This document shows, piece by piece, positions 27,732 to 35,684 of a stretch of 64,000 nt of DNA (positions are counted from its first letter, which is position 1; the number at the start of each line of letters is the position of its first letter). Location of the stretch: contig NZ_JAMBOB010000004.1 of the NCBI RefSeq assembly GCF_023715415.1, positions 434,001 through 498,000 on the forward strand. The letters are read 5' to 3'. A program made the position numbers and the translations under genes. A model generated the notes under the pieces. The model had not been told where the DNA came from. It did not search any database and saw nothing but the letters and a program-made list of their open reading frames with translations. The DNA is from Neobacillus niacini. GTDB lineage: Bacteria; Bacillota; Bacilli; Bacillales; Cytobacillaceae.

Positions 27732-28697
27732 CTATCCTTCCTTCTTGACCAGAGAAACACCACTAGCTTCATATTTTAAGATTTTCTGTATGAGTGTTCC
27801 TAAATAGGCTCCGGCTTCCACCGGAGGTATACCGCCCTTGTGAATATTCGAAACAACCATCCGATCAGCCTCTATCGTTCCGATGCGAGGTTTATAACAA
27901 ATGTAAGCACTTAAGGATTCCGCAGATACAAGTCCTGGACGTTCTCCGATAAGAATGATCACGACTTCTGGCTGCAAGATTTCCCCAATCTCATCCATTA
28001 GGGCAACTCTGCCTTTATCGACATAAAAGGTTGTGCCAATATCAATGGATAGATTTTTTAATGATTGTACTAATGACAAGAACACATCTTCTAAGTTCTC
28101 CTCGATTGCTTTGGCACTTAACCCATTGGAAGCGACAATTTGTACGGTGGGAGAATGCTTACATTTGTCTTTTACGATTTTTTTAGATTCATCACATAAT
28201 CTTCTTCCTAAATCCGGTCTGCGAATATATTCTTCTTTATCCATTACGCGCGAGTGTACTTGAAAAAAGCCTAAACGGTTTAATATTTCTTGAGGAACCT
28301 CACCGTAAACCGCATCTACTGCTGCTGCATGATCAAATCTAAATTGAAGCCAAGTACTTGTTTTAGGTCTTGAGCCGGCTCTTCCGACTGCAATTCTAGC
28401 TGGTGTTTTTTTACGAAGCTCTGCCAAAGTATCATCGTTTTTATCTTCCTTAGTTGGTGTGCGTAATAAGATGTTATTTGGCTTTTTTTCCTCCACAGTT
28501 GTTTTAAAGAATTTAACATCTCCCAGTGGAGTTGGAATAACCTTTTCTTCTGGAATACGATTTTCCCCAGCTGTCTCTTGAAACAACGTAACTGCCATCT
28601 GTTCGTTTTCTTTTGGAAGATCAACTATTTTCAAGTTTTTCGATTGTAATTTTTCAACGACCATCTTCGTAATTTTCTCAATGAGTTGTTCATTCAT
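27732..28697 (-). CDS. eutC: Ethanolamine ammonia-lyase small subunit EutC
   Basis: 321 residues from the ATG at 28697 (AGGAG nine bases upstream; the ATG at 28706 abuts that site). The catalytic part starts near residue 93 (LRKKTPARIAVGRAGSRP) and includes the B12-binding IVASNGLSAKAIEENL and IGERPGLVSAESLSAYICY segments. The first ~90 residues are an extension: the helix MNEQLIEKITKMVVEKL followed by a flexible linker, as expected for a cargo-targeting peptide. With EutB it splits ethanolamine into acetaldehyde and ammonia using adenosylcobalamin. Confidence 0.96.
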   Translation of the reverse strand: MNEQLIEKITKMVVEKLQSKNLKIVDLPKENEQMAVTLFQETAGENRIPEEKVIPTPLGDVKFFKTTVEEKKPNNILLRTPTKEDKNDDTLAELRKKTPARIAVGRAGSRPKTSTWLQFRFDHAAAVDAVYGEVPQEILNRLGFFQVHSRVMDKEEYIRRPDLGRRLCDESKKIVKDKCKHSPTVQIVASNGLSAKAIEENLEDVFLSLVQSLKNLSIDIGTTFYVDKGRVALMDEIGEILQPEVVIILIGERPGLVSAESLSAYICYKPRIGTIEADRMVVSNIHKGGIPPVEAGAYLGTLIQKILKYEASGVSLVKKEG

Positions 28698-28709
28698 AGG
28701 TATCATCTC

Positions 28710-30074
28710 CTAACGTGAGAATATGGCAGGGTCGCCTGCCCGTGGACTTAGACGGCCGTTTTCATAAATCCCTATTTTTTCCAGCCATTTCAAATATTCG
28801 GGTGCAGGTGTTTTCCCAAAGGTCTGTAGTAATGTTGCAACATCATGAAAGCTCATAGATTGGTAATTCAGCATCACATCGTCACCCATTGGTGCGGCAA
28901 TGATGAAATTCACACCTGCTGCTGATAAGAGCACACCTAAATCTTCAATGTCATTTTGATCCGCTTTAATATGATTCGTATAACAAATATCGACTCCCAT
29001 TGGAATACCGTGCATTTTCCCCATAAAATGATCCTCTAGCCCCGCACGTATGACTTGTTTGCTGTTATACAAGTACTCTGGACCAATAAAACCGACTACT
29101 GTGTTGACGATAAACGGGTCGAAATGTCTGGCAAACCCATAGTTACGGGATTCTAAGGTTAATTGATCGATTCCATGGTGGGCTTCAGCTGATAATTCGG
29201 ATCCTTGACCAGTTTCAAAATACATGACTTGCGGACCTGATCCCGTACCTTGCTTTAAAGCTAACTCTCTGGCTTCGGCAATAAGCTCCGCCGTGATTCC
29301 AAACGAACGATTTGCTTTTTCTGTTCCTGCAATACTTTGAAAAATCATATCTGCAGGAGCTCCTTGACGAATGGCTTTCATTTGTGTGGTGACATGTGCT
29401 AATACGCAGTTTTGTGTAGGGATTTCCCATTCATGGATAAAGTCTTTTGTAGCGTGTAGTAATCGTTTAACGCTCTCAACCGAATCGTCCACAGGGTTGA
29501 TTCCAATCACTGCATCACCAATGCCATATGACAATCCATCTTTAAGAGATGCGATCATTCCATCTACATTGTCCGTTGGGTGATTGGGTTGTAAGCGGGA
29601 TGCTATAGTTCCTTTTTGACCAATCGTTATATTGCAAGTAGATAAAATTACAACTTTATTTGCTGCATGAACTAAATCGAGGTTGGACATCAGTTTGGTC
29701 ACAGCTGCAATCATTTCAGAGGTTAATCCCCTGCTTATTCGTTTGAGTTCGCGGTCGCCAACATCGTTACGCAATATATACTCCCTTAATTCCGCAACAC
29801 TCCAATTCTTCATTTCCCCATAGATTATTTCGTTAATATCGCCCTCTATAATTTGAGAAACTTCATCCTCTTCAATGGGAATTAAGGGATTATTTCGAAT
29901 GTCACTTAATAAAATTTCACTTAGGACCACTTTTGCAGCAATTCGTTCTTGAACGGTTTCCGCTGCGACACCTGCCAGCCGGTCCCCTGATTTTTCCTCA
30001 TTTGCTTTTGCCATGACTTCTTTCAAATCGGCAAATGTATAACGGATACCACCTAAAATTGTATGTAGATTCAT
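28710..30074 (-). CDS. eutB: Ethanolamine ammonia-lyase large subunit EutB
   Basis: 454 residues, the standard length. Recognised by IRYTFADLKEVMAKANEEKSGD at the start, STCNITIGQKGTIASRLQPN (about 165-185), the GINPVDDSVESVKRLL segment and YFETGQGSELSAEAHHGIDQ. EutB carries the ethanolamine-binding TIM barrel. The ATG has GGAGGGTG upstream and eutC follows after 12 bases. Confidence 0.97.
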   Translation of the reverse strand: MNLHTILGGIRYTFADLKEVMAKANEEKSGDRLAGVAAETVQERIAAKVVLSEILLSDIRNNPLIPIEEDEVSQIIEGDINEIIYGEMKNWSVAELREYILRNDVGDRELKRISRGLTSEMIAAVTKLMSNLDLVHAANKVVILSTCNITIGQKGTIASRLQPNHPTDNVDGMIASLKDGLSYGIGDAVIGINPVDDSVESVKRLLHATKDFIHEWEIPTQNCVLAHVTTQMKAIRQGAPADMIFQSIAGTEKANRSFGITAELIAEARELALKQGTGSGPQVMYFETGQGSELSAEAHHGIDQLTLESRNYGFARHFDPFIVNTVVGFIGPEYLYNSKQVIRAGLEDHFMGKMHGIPMGVDICYTNHIKADQNDIEDLGVLLSAAGVNFIIAAPMGDDVMLNYQSMSFHDVATLLQTFGKTPAPEYLKWLEKIGIYENGRLSPRAGDPAIFSR

Positions 30075-30090
30075 TATGGAACACCCTCCT

Positions 30091-31536
30091 TCACGATGAG
30101 TGAAATGTTAATGTCTTCACTACAACGGGAACGACTCCGGATTCAAGACTTCTTCCGATATCCAGGTAATCACCTTGTTCGACATTGATTTGATCTATAC
30201 AAATAACACTTTGTTTTACATTCATAGCAAGTAATGTCTGACCTAGCACTTTGGCATGATCGGTTTGTACCACTAGTACAATCGGCAAATTGGGGTCAAA
30301 ACGTTTTTCCATTACTTGAATAATAGCTGCTGCTAACTTTTGGATATCTCTAAACTTCATGTATGGAAGTTCAGAGAGGTAGAGAGCAATATTTTGTCCT
30401 TCTCTCCTTACATCGTACATATTTATGGCATGCTTGACTGCTTCCTCAAAATTTTCTAATCCATTTTGAAGGTTCATACCAAATGTGTAATGATATACTG
30501 GAACATTTTTAAGAGGTAATTCATTTCGAGCCACCTGGATGGTAGCTCCACTAATTTCCGTCGTTTGAGTACCTGCTCCAAGGACGGTTGCCCGTACGGT
30601 TTCAACTGGCTCAAGCCATGTAAAGCTTTGCAGCGCTTCATCTTTTAGCAACGCTACAGCCAAATCTTTACCTATGTCATCATAGTCAGAGCGTTGATCA
30701 GTGCCGGGTTCATGCTTATAAATAAATTCAGATATTCCTCCTGAAAAAACAAGAAAGTCGATTTTATCTGTCCAGTTTGGAAGATGCCCCAGTAATAGTA
30801 CTAGGTCCTTTTCATGAACTTCATTGTTCACTATTCTCCCTAGTGATTCTGCCATCAAACGAACAACAAAATTTACATTTGGTGATTCAGAGGAATCCCC
30901 TATTTGTAAAACTCGGTTATTCTCTGCTAAAAGCTTTTGCACGGTAGGAGAAATGGAAGTTATTTTCTGCTCATGAAATTCGATGAGTCTTCCTCCTATA
31001 TGCATGGTGCATGTGCCGAGAAGCACTCTATCTTTATAAACAGCAATATTTGCCGTTCCTCCGCCGATATCAATATTGGCAATTACTTTTCCCGTACGAT
31101 GGGAATAGTCATATGCCCCTGAACCTTTTGCTGCAATAATACCTTCTAAATCCGGACCAGCCGTGGCTACCAGGAAATCACCGGCTTCATTAGCTAAGTA
31201 ATGCAGTACTTCGCGAGCATTATGTTTTGTAGCTGTTTCACCGGTAATAATGACTGCCCCTGTTTCAACTTGAGAGGCTGTTATGCCGGCATGAGCATAT
31301 TCGGAACGGACTATTTTCTCAACCTCTGCTACATTAATGGTTGAAGAATCCAGCAGCGGTGTCCTAAAAATGGGACTCTTGTACAAGACCTGTTTATCGA
31401 CAATTTCAATTCTTGGTACTTGTGTAGTTTCAGCTGTATTCATTATGGTAAAACGGCTAATAATGAGCTTCGTTGTGCTTGTCCCAATGTCAATTCCTGC
31501 ACTGATTATTGTCTCCTTCTTCTTGGAATCATTCAC
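30091..31536 (-). CDS. eutA: Ethanolamine ammonia-lyase reactivating factor EutA
   Basis: 481 residues. An actin-like ATPase fold is shown by SAGIDIGTSTTKLI near the start and NIDIGGGTANIAVY near residue 175. EutA removes damaged cobalamin from EutBC. GTG start with AAGGGGTGG upstream. A terminator hairpin sits between eutP and this start (31556-31614), so transcription into eutA-eutB and beyond is probably gated by the EutV antiterminator, as described in Enterococcus. Confidence 0.95.
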   Translation of the reverse strand: MNDSKKKETIISAGIDIGTSTTKLIISRFTIMNTAETTQVPRIEIVDKQVLYKSPIFRTPLLDSSTINVAEVEKIVRSEYAHAGITASQVETGAVIITGETATKHNAREVLHYLANEAGDFLVATAGPDLEGIIAAKGSGAYDYSHRTGKVIANIDIGGGTANIAVYKDRVLLGTCTMHIGGRLIEFHEQKITSISPTVQKLLAENNRVLQIGDSSESPNVNFVVRLMAESLGRIVNNEVHEKDLVLLLGHLPNWTDKIDFLVFSGGISEFIYKHEPGTDQRSDYDDIGKDLAVALLKDEALQSFTWLEPVETVRATVLGAGTQTTEISGATIQVARNELPLKNVPVYHYTFGMNLQNGLENFEEAVKHAINMYDVRREGQNIALYLSELPYMKFRDIQKLAAAIIQVMEKRFDPNLPIVLVVQTDHAKVLGQTLLAMNVKQSVICIDQINVEQGDYLDIGRSLESGVVPVVVKTLTFHSS

Positions 31537-31555
31537 AAACTACCACCCCTTAACT

Positions 31556-31614
31556 AAAAAAGGCGCCTTTACATACTCGAAGAAAATTCTTCAAGTCGTA
31601 AAGGCGCCTTTGCC
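31556..31614 (-). promoter_or_regulatory. Terminator hairpin in the eutA leader (candidate EutV target)
   Basis: On the minus strand AAAGGCGCCTTTAC and GTAAAGGCGCCTTTTTT enclose an inner hairpin (ACTTGAAGA with TCTTCGAGT). The T run ends about 20 bases before the eutA GTG. It lies inside an operon of closely packed genes, where a plain terminator would be pointless, so conditional read-through is likely. I could not confirm the two-hairpin ANTAR signature by eye. Confidence 0.75.
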
Positions 31615-31651
31615 ATTTCATTCACTTTTATAATTATAATATATCAAAAAT

Positions 31652-32164
31652 TCAGTTAACTGTAAAGGAGTCAGAGAATAATAGTTTTTCATCTTCTGAG
31701 TCATGAACATACTTTTTGATCGAATCCATATCATTGAACTGTACTAAATTCTTTAAGTGTTCGATCCCAATGTTTTCGACAGAAGAAGTAATCACAATCG
31801 GACCATAAGAAATAACTGAACGAATCCTTTCTATGGACTCTGCAATTTTTGCTTTGGTATGATCACTTTTAGTTATCACACCAATTGGTATCTTCGGTAT
31901 CCCCATCGTAAATCCAGGAGGGAAAGTTACTTTATCGCTAGTAGCATCCTGCAAATAAAAAACGTGGGTAACTTCTAAGGCAGTAGCCATTATATTTTTA
32001 TAAAACATAGGATTTTCAGTATATTCCCCAGGCGTATCCACAATCCAATCGTAATAAATTAATGTCTGAGTTTTATACGCTTTAACCTCTACACCTAATA
32101 ATGCATTTGTTAAGGTAGATTTGCCAGCACCGATTGCCCCGATAAGCATCGCCCTGTTTTTCAT
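31652..32164 (-). CDS. eutP: EutP small GTPase-like protein
   Basis: 170 residues. The P-loop GAIGAGKST lies at residues 9-17, the DTPGEY switch near 48 and the TKSD specificity motif near 111. EutP/PduV proteins are Ras-like NTPases associated with microcompartments; acetate-kinase activity has been reported for one EutP. Because this operon has PduL but no separate acetate kinase, such an activity would fit (inference). ATG with AAGGGAGGG upstream. Confidence 0.93.
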   Translation of the reverse strand: MKNRAMLIGAIGAGKSTLTNALLGVEVKAYKTQTLIYYDWIVDTPGEYTENPMFYKNIMATALEVTHVFYLQDATSDKVTFPPGFTMGIPKIPIGVITKSDHTKAKIAESIERIRSVISYGPIVITSSVENIGIEHLKNLVQFNDMDSIKKYVHDSEDEKLLFSDSFTVN

Positions 32165-32180
32165 TTCTTAAAGCCCTCCC

Positions 32181-32522
32181 TTAGGATTTTGTAATCGTTG
32201 CAGGTGTGTAGCCTAATATTTCAGCTAAAAAGCGATTAATTTCGTTCATCGCCATATCCACTTCTGAAATATTGCCAACAATCACAAGACTTCCTGTAAA
32301 TCTGTCCAAAAAGCCAATATTTACATTTGCTGCTTTTGTTGCTAAATCACCTGCAATAATAACCGTTTCACTTGGTGTACATGTCATAATTCCAAGTGCA
32401 CCTGCTTTTTGGATGCCTAGCATTTTGAACATTTCAGCATCAGGATTTGCAATTAAGTGACTTAGCGTGATTTGTTTACCTGGGACAAATTCTTGTATAA
32501 ACCTTTTTTTCTCTTCACTCAC
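32181..32522 (-). CDS. eutS: BMC shell protein EutS (circularly permuted BMC)
   Basis: 113 residues from the GTG at 32522 (AAGGTG eight bases upstream); this start gives MSEEKKRFIQEFVPGKQITL, matching the usual EutS N terminus, whereas a GTG at 32531 overlaps the ribosome site. The permuted BMC domain includes GALGIMTCTPSETVIIAGDLATK and GSLVIVGN. EutS forms bent hexamers in Eut shells. It is the first structural gene, preceded by a hairpin terminator after eutV. Confidence 0.94.
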   Translation of the reverse strand: MSEEKKRFIQEFVPGKQITLSHLIANPDAEMFKMLGIQKAGALGIMTCTPSETVIIAGDLATKAANVNIGFLDRFTGSLVIVGNISEVDMAMNEINRFLAEILGYTPATITKS

Positions 32523-32546
32523 TTTAACCACACCTTTCTACCCTAT

Positions 32547-32580
32547 AAAAAAGATGCTTAAAGAACGTTCTCTTTAAGCA
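32547..32580 (-). promoter_or_regulatory. Terminator hairpin in the eutS leader (candidate EutV target)
   Basis: Minus strand: TGCTTAAAGA, loop GAACGT, TCTTTAAGCA, followed by TCTTTTTT. It lies 18 bases after the eutV stop codon and about 25 bases before the eutS start. Hexanucleotide loop and position suit an antiterminator-controlled leader, but the loop lacks the A1/G4 pattern described for ANTAR targets. Confidence 0.75.
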
Positions 32581-32597
32581 CCATTGCTCCTGCGTAT

Positions 32598-33170
32598 TTA
32601 CTTATATGCTGCAATAATTTCCTCTGCAATTGCCTCCATTGGCAGTTGGCTGGACATACTTGAATTCCTCATCGTTTTATAGGCTTCCTGTTCGGTCAAC
32701 TGCCTCTTCTGCATGAGGATCCCTTTTGCCCGTTCAATCAGTTTCCTTTTTTCCACCTCTTGATGTGCGTTTAATATATCCTTTTTAAGCCTTTTTGCCT
32801 TATCTGCTTGATGAAGAGCAATCTCAATCGTAGGAATCAAGTTTGATTCTGCAATAGGCTTCACTAGATAACCGACAACATTATCTTGCTGAGCTTTCTC
32901 AACGAATTCTTTTTGACTATAGGCAGTGATAATGAGAATCGGCAGATCTAACTGCTTCCCAATAATTTGGCTTGCCTGTAATCCATTAATTTTCGGCATT
33001 TTAATATCCATCAAAATAAGGTCAGGCTTATGCAGATAGGCTAGTTCAATTGCCCGTTCTCCATCACCCGCTTCACCCACAACCTCGTAACCATTATCTT
33101 CTAACATCATTTTGAGGTCCATTCGGATGATTGATTCGTCTTCAGCTATTAAGATTTTCTTTCTCATCAT
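32598..33170 (-). CDS. eutV: ANTAR response regulator EutV
   Basis: 190 residues from the ATG at 33170 (GGAGG nine bases upstream). The receiver domain has D55 in LILMDIKMP and K104 in YLVKPIAES; the C-terminal ANTAR domain (about 125-188) has RAKGILMQKRQLTEQEAYKTMR. EutV is an RNA-binding antiterminator: once phosphorylated by EutW it binds paired hairpins in eut leaders and prevents termination. Candidate targets are the hairpins at 32547 and 31556. It overlaps the eutW 3' end. Confidence 0.95.
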   Translation of the reverse strand: MMRKKILIAEDESIIRMDLKMMLEDNGYEVVGEAGDGERAIELAYLHKPDLILMDIKMPKINGLQASQIIGKQLDLPILIITAYSQKEFVEKAQQDNVVGYLVKPIAESNLIPTIEIALHQADKAKRLKKDILNAHQEVEKRKLIERAKGILMQKRQLTEQEAYKTMRNSSMSSQLPMEAIAEEIIAAYK

Positions 33171-34596
33171 AAATAACAACCTCCGGACTTACTGGAAACG
33201 TAATAACTGCATGTGTCCCGATAATTTCCGGCAAATAATGAAATTCACCATTTAAATCGTTCACAACTAAATTATCTACAATTTCCAATCCAAGTGAAGA
33301 TTTCGGCTTCTTCATTCCAACGCCGTTGTCGGAAATATGAAGCGCTAACGAATCCTTACTTGCTTGAAAATCCACAATAATTTCACCTGATGCTTCAAAA
33401 GGAAAGGCATGTTTTAATGAATTTTGAACAAGTTCATTAACAATTAATGCAATCGAAACTGCTTTTCTTGATGAAGTTAAAATACAATTCCCATTTGATT
33501 GAATAACCAGCTCAACTTTTTTATGAGGGTCATTTATTACCATGGACGAACAGATTTTTCCTGTAAGCTTAACTATATCTACATCATCATCAGCATCTTC
33601 ATTCGCAAGAATAATTTCATAGACAGATGATATACTATAAATTCGGTTTAACGTATCATGAAAATAAGGTTTACTTCCTTCAGGAAGTCCGTTTCTCATT
33701 TGTAACCTTAGTAAGCTGGCTACTGTTTGAAGATTATTTTTAACTCGATGATGGATTTCTTGAATAACGACTGACTTCATCATCAACTCTTTTTCTTTTG
33801 TGCGAAGTTCTGTTAAATCCTGAATAACTAGTATGGTTCCACTCATTTTGTCCTTTTTTCGTAATCTAAGCTTTTTCACAACTAAATACTTGTTTTCCAA
33901 AGATAATTCAAAAACAAATACGTCATCCAGCTGGTCGAATACAGGTTTGATGAATGGCAATAATTCCACTAAGTTCTTTTGTAGAAGTTCCTCGTTATGA
34001 CTCATTTCCGTTATGAATTTAACACCTGCTGGATTTGCATAGGTAAGCCGATTATCTTGGTCCGTTAACAGACAGATTTCCATAAGCAAGTCGGAAATAA
34101 TCGGCATGTCACCACGTTGATCTCCTAGCACGTAATCGATTGCATCCTGTCCAAAGAACAGACTCTGTGGTTCATTTTGATAAATATCGGGATAGTCGAT
34201 TTCTTTCTCTTGGATAAGTACCCCAATGACTTCCTGTGAATCATTTTTTATAGGTACCACACTTTGTTCTACAGGCTTTCCTTCTTGTGTTACAGCCTGG
34301 CGGATAACGGACTTCTTTCCAGTTCGGTAACTATAAAAGACTCCTGGCTCGAAAGTGTCAAACACAATTTTCCCAACTACGGAGTTTCCATATAAAGAAT
34401 CTATTTTTTTCGGGAATGCCTCGGCAACAATGATTGCGTGTTCGTTATGACTCATCTTACAATCTATGAACATATAAGCACCAGATAAATCCGCATACAA
34501 TTGTAAAGTTGAGGCAACTTTTTTTAAGACTTGAATATCGGATACAGTTAAATCCGTGTATGCGTTACATAGCTGCTCAAGCCTATTGTCTTTCAA
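33142..34596 (-). CDS. eutW: Ethanolamine-sensing histidine kinase EutW
   Basis: 484 residues from the TTG at 34596, which has AAAGGAAGGG upstream; the ATG at 34632 lies before that site. N-terminal sensor region (LEQLCNAYTDLTVSDIQVLKKVA), a PAS-like part (about 165-270), then HisKA_2 with EIHHRVKNNLQTVASLLRLQ and a HATPase with ISDNGVGM. No membrane segment, so it senses a cytoplasmic signal; in Enterococcus EutW responds to ethanolamine. First gene of the operon, with a sigma-A promoter just upstream. Confidence 0.94.
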   Translation of the reverse strand: MKDNRLEQLCNAYTDLTVSDIQVLKKVASTLQLYADLSGAYMFIDCKMSHNEHAIIVAEAFPKKIDSLYGNSVVGKIVFDTFEPGVFYSYRTGKKSVIRQAVTQEGKPVEQSVVPIKNDSQEVIGVLIQEKEIDYPDIYQNEPQSLFFGQDAIDYVLGDQRGDMPIISDLLMEICLLTDQDNRLTYANPAGVKFITEMSHNEELLQKNLVELLPFIKPVFDQLDDVFVFELSLENKYLVVKKLRLRKKDKMSGTILVIQDLTELRTKEKELMMKSVVIQEIHHRVKNNLQTVASLLRLQMRNGLPEGSKPYFHDTLNRIYSISSVYEIILANEDADDDVDIVKLTGKICSSMVINDPHKKVELVIQSNGNCILTSSRKAVSIALIVNELVQNSLKHAFPFEASGEIIVDFQASKDSLALHISDNGVGMKKPKSSLGLEIVDNLVVNDLNGEFHYLPEIIGTHAVITFPVSPEVVIYDEKENLNS

Positions 34597-34656
34597 AATA
34601 TATACCCTTCCTTTATATAAAATTATCTGCATATATTATTTGAATTGTTAGAATAT

Positions 34657-34685
34657 ACTATAAGGCCTTTTATCTTTAAGGTCAA
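34657..34685 (-). promoter_or_regulatory. Promoter of the eutWV operon
   Basis: Minus strand: -35 TTGACC (34680-34685), 17-base spacer, -10 TATAGT (34657-34662), about 60 bases before the eutW start. Confidence 0.65.
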
Positions 34686-34704
34686 TTGAAAAAGTAAATA
34701 GTGC

Positions 34705-34743
34705 AGAAAAAGACGACTCGAGGGGGCCGAATCGCCTTTTTTT
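34705..34743. terminator. Terminator of doxX copy 1
   Basis: AAAAGACGACTCG and CGAATCGCCTTTTTTT form a hairpin with A and T runs on either side. Same sequence family as the terminators at 17381, 39708, 42003 and 43761. Confidence 0.8.
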
Positions 34744-34752
34744 ACTACTTAT

Positions 34753-35256
34753 TTATGCAACTAATTTTGTTTTACTTTTTCCAACTGTTTTGTTAATGAA
34801 TGGAACCACCCAGTAGTCTAAACCGTATTTACCTGCGTTATAACCTGCTGCTAAGATGATGAAGCCTAAGAAAATGTCTGTTGGGTTATGAGATACTGTT
34901 CCGGCTAAGAAGAAGCTAAAATTCATCACTAATCCGAAGAACATCGCTGCTGTTGTTAAACATCCAAGCATAAGTCCTAAACCAATTAATGTTTCGCCCC
35001 AAGGAACGATGAAGTTGAAGACATCGATGTTTGGTAAAGCAAAGCTTTCTAAGAAGTTGACATACCAGCCGTAAACCATGCTGCCATCTGGGCCTTTTAC
35101 TGGATTTGCTACTGCGTTTTTCAAGTATCCTGATGCGTCGAAGCCGCCTGTAATTTTATGAAAACCTGCTGTGAACCATGCGTAGCCAAGGTATAAACGA
35201 ATAATAGTTAAAATAGCTGTTGAGATTTTATTTTCTCTTAAAAAATGGTTAAACAT
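34753..35256 (-). CDS. DoxX family membrane protein, copy 1
   Basis: 167 residues with four membrane segments and the DoxX pattern (IIRLYLGYAWFTAGFHKITGGFDASGY at the start, VPWGETLIGLGLMLGCLT in the middle, FILAAGYNAGKYGLDYWVVPF near the end). DoxX proteins are membrane proteins linked to quinone, sulfide or redox stress, but the biochemical role of this subgroup is not settled. It is one of four close paralogues within 10 kb. Its promoter region carries only a partial Rex-like element (TGTGAACTTAACACT), unlike copies 2 and 3. It marks the right edge of the TRAP/Eut block. Confidence 0.9.
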   Translation of the reverse strand: MFNHFLRENKISTAILTIIRLYLGYAWFTAGFHKITGGFDASGYLKNAVANPVKGPDGSMVYGWYVNFLESFALPNIDVFNFIVPWGETLIGLGLMLGCLTTAAMFFGLVMNFSFFLAGTVSHNPTDIFLGFIILAAGYNAGKYGLDYWVVPFINKTVGKSKTKLVA

Positions 35257-35408
35257 AAGTCATTCCGCCTTTCAAATTTAACTTGTTCTCTATACTTACA
35301 CTATATTGGATTTCAACAGTTATTAACATGGGTACAGTGTTAAGTTCACAGTTTGTTTGAAATGTTATGACGGAATGTTGAACAGCAGCCAATACACCGT
35401 TGGGTTAC

Positions 35409-35552
35409 GACAAATCCTTCTAGGGGATGTTGCAATTTGTCCTCAAGACCTAGATTGAGGACGAATCCTTCTCGTGGTATCGTGCGATTTGTCCTCAAGA
35501 CCCCGGATTGAGGACTAATCCTTCTCGTGGTTTCGTGTGATTTGTCCTCAAG
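35409..35552. repeat. Dispersed hairpin repeat, TTGTCCTCAA family, tandem array
   Basis: About 2.7 tandem units of 51-53 bases; AATCCTTCT recurs at 35413, 35464 and 35517. Within each unit TTGAGGACGAATC pairs with GATTTGTCCTCAA across an 18-base loop. The remainder of the gap (35553-35684) holds a separate hairpin-like element (GACCATGGGACTG, AAGACCATGAGAACCGTCCC) and the region before the MFS gene. Confidence 0.85.
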
Positions 35553-35684
35553 AACCCGGATCGTGAGACCATGGGACTGTTTTTGTGGTTTTATTTGTCA
35601 AATAAAAGACCATGAGAACCGTCCCTACGGTTTTTTTGTGCTATACTTTAGAAAGTTTGTTTAATGAAAGTGAGGTTGCTTTTC

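Noticed and set aside
30937-31122. Small plus-strand frames inside the eut operon and many other short antisense frames
   Set aside because: They lie opposite strongly supported genes, lack ribosome sites and match no family.
31650-31652. Possible internal promoter (TATAAT near 31634) before eutA
   Set aside because: No acceptable -35 at 16-18 bases; the AT-rich stretch gives TATAAT by chance. Read-through control by the terminator is the simpler reading.
17381-34743. A conjugative or phage-borne island
   Set aside because: No integrase, relaxase, phage or transposase gene was found between the repeated doxX ends, so only the repeat structure supports mobility.
35401-35552. CRISPR array
   Set aside because: Unit length of 51-53 bases with internal palindromes and no variable spacers; it is a tandem hairpin repeat and no cas genes are present.
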